From NCBI GenBank assembly GCA_903923395.1, contig CAIXXM010000048.1, positions 1-36,150 on the forward strand: DNA of 36,150 nucleotides, written 5' to 3'. Source of the stretch: an uncultured Acidobacteriia bacterium. Lineage in GTDB: Bacteria; Acidobacteriota; Terriglobia; Bryobacterales; Bryobacteraceae. Positions 1 through 7,024 of this stretch are shown here, piece by piece. The notes below the pieces were generated by a model, which made no database searches, was not told where the DNA came from, and saw only the letters and a list, made by a program, of their open reading frames with translations. The position numbers and the translations under genes were made by a program. Positions within the stretch are counted from its first letter, which is position 1; each line of letters starts with the position of its first letter.

Positions 1-83
1 ATGCCCGCCTGCTCGACCCGCTGCAGCAGAGCTGTGGTCAGACGTTGTTGGACGAATAGATGGGTGGAAAGGACCCGGTTCAT
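1..83 (-). CDS. Sugar phosphate isomerase/epimerase-like protein, 5' end only
   Basis: Only the first 27 codons lie in the window; the gene runs off the left edge. The N-terminus reads MNRVLSTHLFVQQRLTTALL. From memory of the family, this resembles the opening of acidobacterial TIM-barrel sugar phosphate isomerase/epimerase (AP endonuclease family 2) proteins, which begin with a similar STHLF strand and helix. No catalytic residues are inside the window, so the function is inferred from this short segment. The gene diverges from the toxin-antitoxin pair starting at 164, and no clear Shine-Dalgarno precedes the ATG. Confidence 0.5.
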   Translation of the reverse strand, partial: MNRVLSTHLFVQQRLTTALLQRVEQAG

Positions 84-151
84 GGCGCTGTTTCTATTGT
101 GTCAGGGTGGGGTGGGCGGCGGGAAGGGGTGGGGGGAGTTGGCTTCGCAGT

Positions 152-157
152 TAGAAT
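152..157 (+). promoter_or_regulatory. -10-like TAGAAT, possible leaderless promoter
   Basis: TAGAAT lies 6 nt upstream of the ATG at 164, with no Shine-Dalgarno between them. The predicted transcription start would coincide with the start codon. A TTGGCT-like -35 is too close to be convincing. Several other genes in this window share this arrangement. Confidence 0.35.
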
Positions 158-163
158 GTTTCC

Positions 164-364
164 ATGAGGACTGTCGAGGAAATTGAACGCGCAATTGAGG
201 CGCTCAGCCCGGATCAAATCGAGGACTTGCAGGTATGGTTGGATGAGCGTCACCCGCAGCCAATTGATTTGCGACTGAAAGCCGATCTTGATGCCGGGCG
301 CATGGACAATCTCATCCATCGCGCGCTCGCTGATTACAACGCCGGAAATACCCGGCTCCTCTAA
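164..364 (+). CDS. Antitoxin of a ParE/RelE-type toxin-antitoxin module
   Basis: A 66-residue acidic protein, mostly helical by composition (VEEIERAIEALSPDQIEDL near the start). It lies directly upstream of a small RelE/ParE-fold toxin: its TAA ends at 364 and the toxin ATG begins at 365, so the two are very likely translationally coupled. Small size, gene order and partner are typical of type II antitoxins that neutralise the toxin and repress their own promoter. The DNA-binding fold cannot be assigned from sequence alone. The start is favoured by a -10-like TAGAAT six bases upstream. Confidence 0.65.
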   Translation: MRTVEEIERAIEALSPDQIEDLQVWLDERHPQPIDLRLKADLDAGRMDNLIHRALADYNAGNTRLL

Positions 365-634
365 ATGATTCACCGTGCGACGGAGGACTTCTGGAAGTAT
401 TACGATGCACTGCCCGCCCGCATCCGCGAAAGGGCAGACAAGCAGTTCGCACTACTGAAGGACAATCCGCAACACCGTTCTCTGCAGTTCAAGAAACTCG
501 GCGAGCGCAGCGGGCAGGAAATCTGGTCAGCAAGAGTAAATCTGAAGTATCGGGCTTTGGCTGTGAAGTTGCCTGATGGGTATCTTTGGTACTGGATCGG
601 AGAACATGCCGTTTATGACGCGATGATAGGTTAA
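365..634 (+). CDS. ParE/RelE-superfamily toxin
   Basis: An 89-residue protein with the features of the ParE/RelE toxin fold: an N-terminal helical pair (DFWKYYDALPARIRERADKQ), a central FKKLGERSG turn, and beta strands IWSARVNLKYRALAV ending in a WYWIGEHAVYDAMI segment. Members of this superfamily are either ribosome-dependent mRNA interferases or gyrase poisons; the sequence does not say which. It follows its antitoxin with no intergenic base. About 190 bp without a recognisable gene follow. Confidence 0.75.
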   Translation: MIHRATEDFWKYYDALPARIRERADKQFALLKDNPQHRSLQFKKLGERSGQEIWSARVNLKYRALAVKLPDGYLWYWIGEHAVYDAMIG

Positions 635-822
635 ATAGTTCGGACCTCTGGCTTTCGCCTTCCCAATTACATTGCCGTAACATGAAATTTCATGGCTCCT
701 TGTATTTGGCTATCTGCCGGGAATCAGGATCGGCAGTTACTCACACCTGTCATCGCCTTGACAGAAGCTCAACAGCTGGTACCCAAGCCAAAGGAGACCA
801 CCCAACAAGGTAGGCTGCTCTA

Positions 823-1032
823 CTACAACTTCTGGCCCGCCTCAAGAAAGCCACCGGTAGTGCGACATGTAGCTGTCAATTCTGCGGCGGCTGCTGCCTC
901 GGTCGTGAATACTTCCTCACTGGTGGGACGAGCTCCGAGTTCCTGCATGAGATCGACCCACTGCGCACCGTCTCGTTTCGCAATCACCTGCACCTCGTCA
1001 TTCACAAGGGCAAGTCTATATGTATAATTCAT
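823..1032 (-). CDS. Hypothetical protein, 69 aa
   Basis: A 69-residue protein beginning MNYTYRLALVNDEVQVIAKR and ending with an alanine-rich helix and GGFLEAGQKL. No domain is recognised. The ATG at 1032 is chosen over upstream in-frame starts because GGAAAA, a plausible ribosome binding site, lies about 9 nt before it, and the longer N-terminus looks non-coding. It is an isolated gene between two toxin-antitoxin loci, so it could be a solitary antitoxin-like or orphan protein, but nothing proves that. Confidence 0.45.
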   Translation of the reverse strand: MNYTYRLALVNDEVQVIAKRDGAQWVDLMQELGARPTSEEVFTTEAAAAAELTATCRTTGGFLEAGQKL

Positions 1033-1180
1033 GGTTTTCCTTTCGAACGCAACTGCGTTTACCGTTCCAGCGTGGCAAGACTGGACGAAACACTGCAGGG
1101 ACAAAAGAGTAAAATTCGCACCATTGCAGATCCACTTACCCAGATACTGCCTCATCCACTCTACCCACGGTAAATATCGG

Positions 1181-1200
1181 TAGCGAACCGAAGCGAACCG
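1181..1200 (+). repeat. Tandem 10-bp repeat, (t/a)AGCGAACCG twice
   Basis: TAGCGAACCG is followed immediately by AAGCGAACCG. The 10-bp periodicity (one helical turn) would suit a repeated protein-binding half-site in the region upstream of the 69-aa minus-strand gene, but the distance to that start (about 150 bp) is large. Confidence 0.4.
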
Positions 1201-1259
1201 GGAGTGAAACAGCCCGCTCATCTCATCTGTCTCGGTTTGTATCGCATCTGGCCTGTTTG

Positions 1260-1742
1260 TCAGGGTCGGGCTGCTCTGTGCTTGGCCAGCAAGTCATCCA
1301 GCAGAGTCCTTGGCATACGAAATGTGGTGAGTTCGAGCGCTGCGATGGCATCGCCGAAGTTGATCAACTTCTTCCCGGCGGCCAGATCGAGAACTCCAAG
1401 AGTTCCAGTGACGTTCAGACCCAGTCTTTCCGCAGCAAGTACACCTTTGCGATCATCCATCAACACGAGACTCGCATGTAGGTGGACAGCCAAGGCAATT
1501 GCAGCAGCTTCCCCTTTATGGACTCCGCCGGAAGGTGTTACCAGTGGGGATTCTGAAATCTCCAACCACTCGGGAATAGTCTCCACCCAGAGTCGAACCG
1601 GTCTGGGTGCGAGTTCGTGGGAAAGCTCCTCCAACACAACGCTGGGAAGAACTACCCGGTCAAACAGTTGGGGAAGGATTTGGATTTCGCCGATGAGGAT
1701 TAGATAGTGGATTGGCCCGGTATCCGCTATAACAAGGCGCAC
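1260..1742 (-). CDS. PIN-domain (DUF3368) ribonuclease toxin
   Basis: A 160-residue protein of the DUF3368 branch of PIN-domain nucleases, VapC-like. The acidic metal-binding residues expected of the fold are visible: Asp7 in the N-terminal VIADTGPIHYL, an EEL motif near 38-40, Glu78 in HKGEAAAIALA, and Asp96-Asp97 in LVLMDDRKG. The length is normal for the family. It starts 4 bp after the stop of the UPF0175 gene on the same strand, the usual arrangement of a UPF0175 antitoxin with a DUF3368 toxin. RNA cleavage is the family expectation; the target cannot be predicted. Confidence 0.85.
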   Translation of the reverse strand: MRLVIADTGPIHYLILIGEIQILPQLFDRVVLPSVVLEELSHELAPRPVRLWVETIPEWLEISESPLVTPSGGVHKGEAAAIALAVHLHASLVLMDDRKGVLAAERLGLNVTGTLGVLDLAAGKKLINFGDAIAALELTTFRMPRTLLDDLLAKHRAARP

Positions 1743-1746
1743 CGAG

Positions 1747-2004
1747 TCACAGCCCCAAACGTTTCAGAGCAGCGCGCTCGCGCTCGAAATCTGCCATCGA
1801 GTAGTCGTGGTATACACCGTGGGATTTCAAGAAGCCGTCCGCTTGGATTCGCGCCAGCCCCAGCATTTCGCAGAGTTGAGGTTCTGAGATGCGGCCCGCC
1901 CGGAGTTCTTCCAGGGCGAAGGCTTCGAGAGCCCGGCGGGAGAGGTCACCCAGCCCGGCGATGTTAACAGCCAGTTCATCCGGGATTTCAAAGGAGACCT
2001 GCAT
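1747..2004 (-). CDS. UPF0175-family antitoxin
   Basis: An 85-residue protein starting MQVSFEIPDELAVNIAG, the typical opening of UPF0175 proteins, followed by the ALEAFALEELRAGRISEPQLCEMLGL helix region and a C-terminal segment (FLKSHGVYHDYSMADFERE). This family is the usual antitoxin of DUF3368 PIN toxins. The ATG at 2004 is preferred over the upstream in-frame start at 2121 because it matches the family N-terminus and has a GGAAG ribosome binding site just upstream. The longer form would also overlap the divergent DUF1801 gene. Confidence 0.85.
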   Translation of the reverse strand: MQVSFEIPDELAVNIAGLGDLSRRALEAFALEELRAGRISEPQLCEMLGLARIQADGFLKSHGVYHDYSMADFERERAALKRLGL

Positions 2005-2075
2005 GCTTCCAGCGTATTCGGCATGTTGTGTGGAGTCAAGCAACAACGCCAGTCGTGCGGCCAGGCGCACTCGAA

Positions 2076-2081
2076 TATGAT
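2076..2081 (+). promoter_or_regulatory. -10-like TATGAT upstream of the DUF1801 gene
   Basis: TATGAT ends 8 nt before the ATG at 2090 and no Shine-Dalgarno separates them, so a leaderless or near-leaderless transcript is plausible. Confidence 0.35.
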
Positions 2082-2089
2082 GTGTTGCT

Positions 2090-2506
2090 ATGAGTACGAA
2101 GAAACAGCCCGCTAAATTCACTGAAGAGGAGCGCGCAGCGATGGAGGAGCGCTCGCGGGAACTGAAGAAGAAACCCGGTGGGGAAGCGGAGGTGCTCGCC
2201 AGGATCGCGGCGATGTCTGCGGCTGACCGGTTGATGGCGGCGCGGATTCATGCCATCGTCAAGTCCCATGCGCCACATCTTGTGCCTCGTACCTGGTATG
2301 GGATGCCAGCGTACGCCAAGGACGGCGAAGTGATCTGCTTCTTCCAGAGCGCGGATAAGTTCAAGACGAGGTACTCCACTTTCGGCTTCAGCGACAAGGC
2401 GAAACTCGATCAAGGGTCCGCTTGGCCGGTTGCGTTCGCACTGCGGGAGTTGAATGCGGAAACCGAGGCACTGCTTGGTGCTCTCATCCAGCGGGCTGCT
2501 GCCTGA
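2090..2506 (+). CDS. DUF1801-domain protein (YdhG-like)
   Basis: A 138-residue cytoplasmic protein. After a lysine/glutamate-rich N-terminal tail (residues 1-40), the core contains HAIVKSHAPHLVPRTWYGMPAY, then VICFFQSADKFKTRYSTFGF, and a C-terminal helix. This is the DUF1801/YdhG-like fold, sometimes labelled an iron chaperone by distant similarity to frataxin-like proteins; that role is not established. It diverges from the UPF0175/PIN pair and appears to be monocistronic. No Shine-Dalgarno is evident. Confidence 0.75.
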   Translation: MSTKKQPAKFTEEERAAMEERSRELKKKPGGEAEVLARIAAMSAADRLMAARIHAIVKSHAPHLVPRTWYGMPAYAKDGEVICFFQSADKFKTRYSTFGFSDKAKLDQGSAWPVAFALRELNAETEALLGALIQRAAA

Positions 2507-2511
2507 AGGGC

Positions 2512-2673
2512 TTAGTTACTCTTCGGTTCAGCGTGATGGACGTCGATGATTTTCACTCCGAGAATCCTCAGGCTGACGCACTTATGTTTTCCGTTGATCC
2601 CCGCTTCCACCAGGCCCGCGCCGGGGTGGGAGGTCCAAATCACGAAGACGATGAACAGGGCTAGTTCTTTCAT
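2512..2673 (-). CDS. Possible small membrane or secreted protein, 53 aa
   Basis: A short open frame starting MKELALFIVFVIWTSHPGAG. The N-terminal 15 or so residues are hydrophobic enough for a signal or anchor segment, followed by a basic, hydrophilic tail (GKHKCVSL ... HHAEPKSN). It is convergent with the DUF1801 gene, whose stop is 5 bp away. There is no convincing Shine-Dalgarno and no recognised domain. It is kept as a possible gene because its composition is more protein-like than that of the overlapping frames. Confidence 0.3.
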   Translation of the reverse strand: MKELALFIVFVIWTSHPGAGLVEAGINGKHKCVSLRILGVKIIDVHHAEPKSN

Positions 2674-2766
2674 GTCTGCAAGTATGCCGGGGGAAGCGGC
2701 TGCAACGGCCAGATTTCGGATGAACTGTTGGATTTGGTTTCGAGTGGTCGGTTTGGGGGGATGGAA

Positions 2767-2789
2767 TTGTGCAGCAGCCTGCTGCACAA
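2767..2789. repeat. Perfect palindrome upstream of the DUF1016 gene
   Basis: An 11-bp inverted repeat (TTGTGCAGCAG / CTGCTGCACAA) with a single central base. It sits about 37 bp upstream of the ATG at 2827. The core TGCAGCAG-n-CTGCTGCA recurs inside the gene at 3120-3146. Its position fits an operator or a 5'-UTR hairpin. Confidence 0.75.
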
Positions 2790-2826
2790 ACTCTAATCGT
2801 GATCAGACTCGCCGATAAGGTCATCA

Positions 2827-3843
2827 ATGGCCGATATCGCGCTGAGCCCGAAAACCTATCAATCGCTGCTGTCGGCGCTCAAGACCCAGATCCGTACGGC
2901 ACAGATTCGCGCGGCACTCGCCGTCAATCGGGAATTGGTACTGCTGTATTGGGGAATCGGCAGGGAGATCCTCATGCGGCAGCAGGCGGATGGCTGGGGT
3001 GCGGGAGTGATCGGCCGGCTTGCGAACGATCTGAAGTCGGCGTTCCCTGCCATGAAGGGACTGTCAGCACGAAATCTTGGGTATATGAAAGCCTTTGCTG
3101 CCGCTTGGCCGGAGGAACCAATTTTGCAGCAGGCTGCTGCAAAATTACCCTGGTTCCACAATTGCGTTCTGCTTGACCGGGTCAAACACCCGAAAGAGCG
3201 CGCTTGGTATGCCCACCAGGCCGTCCAAAACGGCTGGAGCCGCAACGTACTCGTCCTGCAAATCGAAAGCGGCCGCTATGACCGGCAGGGCAAAGCCATC
3301 ACCAATTTCCAGAAGACGATGCCGGCCGCGGAGTCAGACCTGGCCCGTCAACTCATCAAAGACCCATACAACTTTGACTTCCTGACGCTGGGCGAACAGG
3401 CTCATGAGCGCGACCTGGAACGCGGCCTGTTACTGCACCTCCGCCACTTCCTTCTCGAACTCGGCGTCGGCTTTGCCTTCGTAGGAAGTCAGGTGCCGTT
3501 CCTGGTTGGTGGTGAGGAGTTCCAGATTGATCTACTCTTCTATCATCTGAAGCTCCGCAGTTACGTCATCATAGACCTCAAGATGGGCAACTTCAAGCCG
3601 GAGTATGCCGGTAAGATGAACTTCTATCTTTCTGCGGCTGCTGATCTATTGCGGCACCCGGATGACAAGCCCAGTCTTGGCATCATCCTCTGCAAATCAA
3701 AGAACGGCGTGGTTGCCGAGTACGCGCTGCGTGACCTCGACAAGCCACTGGGCATTGCTGAATTCCGGTTCCCTGCCGAACTCAAAGGGACGCTGCCCAC
3801 GATCGAAGAACTGGAGGCCGAACTTAATAGCCCTTCGCGGTAG
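2827..3843 (+). CDS. DUF1016 / YhcG-type PDDEXK nuclease
   Basis: A 338-residue protein with the two-part DUF1016 architecture. The N-terminal helical domain (about 10-165) carries VLLYWGIGREI, LSARNLGYMKAFAAAW, ILQQAAAKLPWFHN and VLLDRVK. The C-terminal PDDEXK-type domain (about 175-330) has QIDLLFYH (Asp235) and IIDLKMG (Asp250, Lys252), followed by KPEYAGKMNFYL. The usual ELK motif is DLK here, a conservative change. The length is normal. A ribosome binding site (AAGG) precedes the ATG. Such nucleases are common in accessory regions and are suspected to act in defence or plasmid and DNA maintenance, but their role is unsettled. The 3' end overlaps the convergent ggt gene by 20 bp. Confidence 0.9.
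   Translation: MADIALSPKTYQSLLSALKTQIRTAQIRAALAVNRELVLLYWGIGREILMRQQADGWGAGVIGRLANDLKSAFPAMKGLSARNLGYMKAFAAAWPEEPILQQAAAKLPWFHNCVLLDRVKHPKERAWYAHQAVQNGWSRNVLVLQIESGRYDRQGKAITNFQKTMPAAESDLARQLIKDPYNFDFLTLGEQAHERDLERGLLLHLRHFLLELGVGFAFVGSQVPFLVGGEEFQIDLLFYHLKLRSYVIIDLKMGNFKPEYAGKMNFYLSAAADLLRHPDDKPSLGIILCKSKNGVVAEYALRDLDKPLGIAEFRFPAELKGTLPTIEELEAELNSPSR
3120..3146. repeat. Perfect palindrome inside the DUF1016 gene
   Basis: A 13-bp inverted repeat (AATTTTGCAGCAG / CTGCTGCAAAATT) around one central base, encoding the ILQQAAAKL segment. It shares the core TGCAGCAG-n-CTGCTGCA with the palindrome at 2767-2789, about 350 bp upstream. Confidence 0.75.
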
Positions 3844-5494
3844 CCTCCACGCGCCCATCCGCCGCACCTTCCAGGAATCCATCGCCGACGCGAATTGCCG
3901 CCACTTCGCCAATGCCTGCGGTCACCCGCACCTGATAGCCGCGTTGTTTCAGCATTTCGATAGTGTCCGGTGACGCTGTTTTCTCAATGGAAAGCGTGTC
4001 GGGCATCCACTGGTGGTGGATACGCGTGTGGTCCACTGCTTCCTGCACGTTCATGTTGAAGTCGAGAACGTTGAGGATCACCTGCAGGACGGCATTGATG
4101 ATCGTAGGTCCGCCGGGGGATCCGACTACGAGATAAACCTTGCCATCTTTGGTGATGATGGTCGGGGTCATGGAAGAGAGCGGGGTCTTGTTTGGAGCAA
4201 TCGCATTCGCCTCGCCCTGAATCAGGCCGAACATATTCGCTTCGCCCGGTTTCACCGCGAAGTCATCCATCTCATTGTTCAGCAGGAAGCCCAGGCCGGT
4301 GGCAGTTACGCCTGACCCATAACCTCCATTGAGCGTGTAAGTTACGGCCACCGCGTTCCCTTCGGAATCCACGATGGAGTAATGCGTGGTTTCCATCGAC
4401 TCATACACCGAAAGATTGCCGGGCTTCACTTCACTGCTGGGCGTGGCCTTCACGGGGTCAATGGAGCCGCGGAGCTTCTCAATGTACTTCGGGTTGAGTA
4501 ACTGCTTGGAGGGCACCTTGAAGAAATCGGGGTCGCCCAGATACTCCGAACGGTCGGCGAAGTAGCGGCGCATGGCTTCCGCTTCCATATGCAACGTCTG
4601 CGCGGAACCTGCTCCCGACTTTTCGTAGCCGGTACCTTCCAGCACGGACATCATCTGCAGGATGCCGAGTCCGCCGGAACTGGGCGGGGGCGCCGTAACG
4701 ATGCCGTATTCCTTGTACTTGCCTTCGAGCGGCTTGCGTTCAATCGCCTTGTAGTTCTTGAGGTCTTCGAGCGTGATTTCACCGCCATGGGCCTTCATAT
4801 CCGCAGCCAGCATCTGTGCGGTTTTTCCTTCGTAGAACTCGCGCGGACCGTTGTCGCGGATGCGTGTCAGGGTGGCGGCCAGGTCGGGCTGCTGGAAGAC
4901 TTCGCCCATTTCGTAATACTTGCCGTCGCGCTGGAAGATGCGCTTCGATTCCGGGAAGCGGGAGAGCTTCTGGTTATTGCGCAGGGTGTTCGCCAGGCCA
5001 TAAGAAACCGGGAAGCCATTTGACGCCAGCTTGATGGCCGGTTCCACGAGTTCCTTCCAGCTCTTCTTGCCATACTTTTCGCGCGCCAGTGCCATGCCGG
5101 CGATGGTGCCGGGGATGCCGGAGGCGCGGTAGCCTTCCGTCGAATCCTGCGTTGGCTTGCCATTCTTGTCGAGATACATGTCGCGTGTGGCGGATTTCGT
5201 GCCGCGTTCGCGGAAATCAATGAATGTCGACCGGCCATCCGCAAAACGGATCAGCATGAAGCCGCCTCCGCCCAGATTGCCCGCGGAGGGGTGTGTCACG
5301 GCGAGAGCCAGACCCACGGCCACGGCCGCATCGATCGCATTGCCGCCCGATTCGAGGACCGCGGCACCTGCATCGGTGGCATGGGTTTCGCGTGAGACCA
5401 CCATGCCGTGACGGGCACGAACCGGCTGCCGTGCTTCGAGCATCGGAGCGGCAACAAGACAGAAAAGCAGCGTGTAAGCGGAGAAACTGCGCAT
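3824..5494 (-). CDS. ggt: Gamma-glutamyltranspeptidase precursor
   Basis: A 556-residue precursor with an N-terminal signal peptide (hydrophobic AYTLLFCLVAAPMLEA), so it acts in the periplasm or outside the cell on glutathione and other gamma-glutamyl compounds. It is an Ntn-hydrolase that cleaves itself before the nucleophilic threonine. The site is clear: SMETTHYSIVD, with cleavage expected between Glu368 and Thr369. Other conserved elements are GGNAIDAAVA (50-59), NLGGGGFM (73-80), PLSSMTP (438-444) and GSPGG (458-462). The length matches the bacterial enzyme. The ATG has no Shine-Dalgarno but has TACAAT 7 nt upstream. It diverges from the ABC transporter operon across 42 bp. Confidence 0.93.
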   Translation of the reverse strand: MRSFSAYTLLFCLVAAPMLEARQPVRARHGMVVSRETHATDAGAAVLESGGNAIDAAVAVGLALAVTHPSAGNLGGGGFMLIRFADGRSTFIDFRERGTKSATRDMYLDKNGKPTQDSTEGYRASGIPGTIAGMALAREKYGKKSWKELVEPAIKLASNGFPVSYGLANTLRNNQKLSRFPESKRIFQRDGKYYEMGEVFQQPDLAATLTRIRDNGPREFYEGKTAQMLAADMKAHGGEITLEDLKNYKAIERKPLEGKYKEYGIVTAPPPSSGGLGILQMMSVLEGTGYEKSGAGSAQTLHMEAEAMRRYFADRSEYLGDPDFFKVPSKQLLNPKYIEKLRGSIDPVKATPSSEVKPGNLSVYESMETTHYSIVDSEGNAVAVTYTLNGGYGSGVTATGLGFLLNNEMDDFAVKPGEANMFGLIQGEANAIAPNKTPLSSMTPTIITKDGKVYLVVGSPGGPTIINAVLQVILNVLDFNMNVQEAVDHTRIHHQWMPDTLSIEKTASPDTIEMLKQRGYQVRVTAGIGEVAAIRVGDGFLEGAADGRVEATAKGY

Positions 5495-5501
5495 AGGAGA
5501 G

Positions 5502-5507
5502 ATTGTA
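5502..5507 (-). promoter_or_regulatory. -10-like TACAAT of ggt
   Basis: On the minus strand TACAAT ends 7 nt before the ggt ATG at 5494, with no Shine-Dalgarno in between. It overlaps the presumed -35 of the divergent ABC promoter, so the two promoters could compete for polymerase. Confidence 0.4.
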
Positions 5508-5524
5508 CGCCGTTACACCGTGAA

Positions 5525-5530
5525 TATAAT
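5525..5530 (+). promoter_or_regulatory. Consensus -10 TATAAT of the sugar ABC operon
   Basis: A perfect TATAAT, with a weak -35 (TTGTAC, 5503-5508) 16 bp upstream. The expected start of transcription, about 7 nt downstream, falls on the TTG codon at 5537. Confidence 0.5.
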
Positions 5531-5536
5531 CATGAG

Positions 5537-7024
5537 TTGCTTCTTACTGCGGCGGGAATCGAAAAACGTTATGGCGGAGTACGGGCGCTGAAGCATGTCT
5601 CCTTCGATCTGCAGCCCGGGGAAGTGCATGCGCTGATTGGGGAAAACGGGGCCGGGAAGAGCACGCTCATCAAGGTTTTGACCGGCGCGGTGCAACCCGA
5701 CGCGGGAACCGTTGAGTTGGAAGGCCACGCTGTTTTGAACAACAGTCCTTCGGTATCGCGGGCGCTTGGCATTGCGGCGATTTACCAGCAGCCACAGACG
5801 TTTCCTGATTTGAGTGTTGCCGAAAATATTGCTCTGGTGAATGAGCCGGGCGGCCTGACGCGCAAGGTGGATTGGAAGGCGCGGCGGGAGCAGGCGAAGA
5901 AGCTGCTTGCAGAGATCGGGTCAGACATTGATCCAGACCGCGAAGCTGGCACGCTCAGCATGCCGGAGCAGCAGATCGTCGAAATCGCAAAGGCGCTGGG
6001 GTCAAATTTGAAGGTGCTCATTCTCGATGAACCGACGGCATCGTTGACAGATCGCGAAACCGATCAGTTGTTCCGCGTCATCCGGCAGTTGCGCGAGCGA
6101 GGCACCGGGCTGATTTATATCTCGCACCGTTTGGAAGAACTGGGGCAGATTGCAGATCGCGTGACGGTGCTGCGGGATGGCGAAACAATTGAGACCAGAC
6201 CAGCGGCTGGGACGGATTCACGGACGCTGATCCGTTTGATGGCAGGCCGTGATCTCTCGGCAGTATTTCCAAAGCGGGTGGTTCCGATTGGGGCTCCTGT
6301 GTTGGAAGTGCGCGGATTGTGTTGTGAGGAGGCGGGTATTACCGAAATTTCCTTCGACGTTCGCGCGGGAGAGATCTTCGGGATCGCCGGGCTGGTGGGG
6401 GCGGGGCGAACACAGCTGGCCGAGACGCTTTTCGGACTCACGCCTGCGGATGGCGGCACGGTTCGAGTGGCGGGCACGGAAGTCCATACCAAGAATCCGC
6501 GCGAGGCGATTGCAGCGGGAATCGCCTATGTGCCGGAGGACCGCCGCAGTAATGGTGTGGTGGGTGAATTGCCTGTCCGGGCGAATACAACCATGGCGGT
6601 GCTGGACCGCATCTCTAGTATGGGGATGCTGGATTATGGGGCGGAACGGGAACTGGCCGATAAGTGGGTTCAGGCGCTCTCCGTGAAGACGGATGGTATC
6701 GATGCACCGGTGGGTTCGCTCTCTGGAGGGAACCAGCAGAAGGTGTCCATTGCGCGGTGGATCGCGACAGAGCCCAAGGTGCTGATTCTGGATGAGCCGA
6801 CACAGGGGATTGATGTCGGGGCAAAAAGTGAGTGCCATAAGATCATGTGCGATCTGGCGGAGAAGGGTCTGGCGATTGTGATGATCTCGTCCGAACTGCC
6901 AGAGATTCTGGGGATGAGTGACCGTATCGCCGTGATGAGCAAAGGTCGGATGCACGGCATTCTGGATCGGGCGGACGCGACGTCAGAGATCATTCTCGAA
7001 ATGGCGCTTGGGGCGAAAGCATGA
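5537..7024 (+). CDS. Sugar ABC transporter ATP-binding protein (RbsA/XylG-like, CUT2)
   Basis: A 495-residue tandem ATPase energising uptake of a monosaccharide or similar ligand. First nucleotide site: Walker A GENGAGKST (35-43), signature LSMPEQQ (140-146), Walker B LILDEPT (161-167). The second half has a degenerate P-loop GLVGAGRT with an intact LSGGNQQ (395-401) and LILDEPT (416-422), as is usual for RbsA-type proteins where one site is impaired. No ATG fits: the nearest ATG (5532) is out of frame, and the in-frame ATG at 5408 lies inside the ggt signal peptide region. TTG 5537, six bases after a consensus -10, is the best start. It overlaps the permease gene by 4 nt (ATGA). The substrate cannot be read from this subunit. 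Confidence 0.88.
   Translation: MLLTAAGIEKRYGGVRALKHVSFDLQPGEVHALIGENGAGKSTLIKVLTGAVQPDAGTVELEGHAVLNNSPSVSRALGIAAIYQQPQTFPDLSVAENIALVNEPGGLTRKVDWKARREQAKKLLAEIGSDIDPDREAGTLSMPEQQIVEIAKALGSNLKVLILDEPTASLTDRETDQLFRVIRQLRERGTGLIYISHRLEELGQIADRVTVLRDGETIETRPAAGTDSRTLIRLMAGRDLSAVFPKRVVPIGAPVLEVRGLCCEEAGITEISFDVRAGEIFGIAGLVGAGRTQLAETLFGLTPADGGTVRVAGTEVHTKNPREAIAAGIAYVPEDRRSNGVVGELPVRANTTMAVLDRISSMGMLDYGAERELADKWVQALSVKTDGIDAPVGSLSGGNQQKVSIARWIATEPKVLILDEPTQGIDVGAKSECHKIMCDLAEKGLAIVMISSELPEILGMSDRIAVMSKGRMHGILDRADATSEIILEMALGAKA

Noticed and set aside
692-1027. A plus-strand open frame overlapping the 69-aa minus-strand gene
   Set aside because: It has serine/threonine/arginine-rich composition and no ribosome binding site; the opposite-strand frame looks more protein-like.
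2005-2121. An N-terminal extension of the UPF0175 antitoxin
   Set aside because: The family N-terminus begins at the internal ATG 2004, and the extension would overlap the divergent DUF1801 start.
5408-5536. An upstream ATG for the RbsA-like ATPase
   Set aside because: It lies within the ggt signal peptide region upstream of the consensus -10, and the added sequence has no ABC homology.
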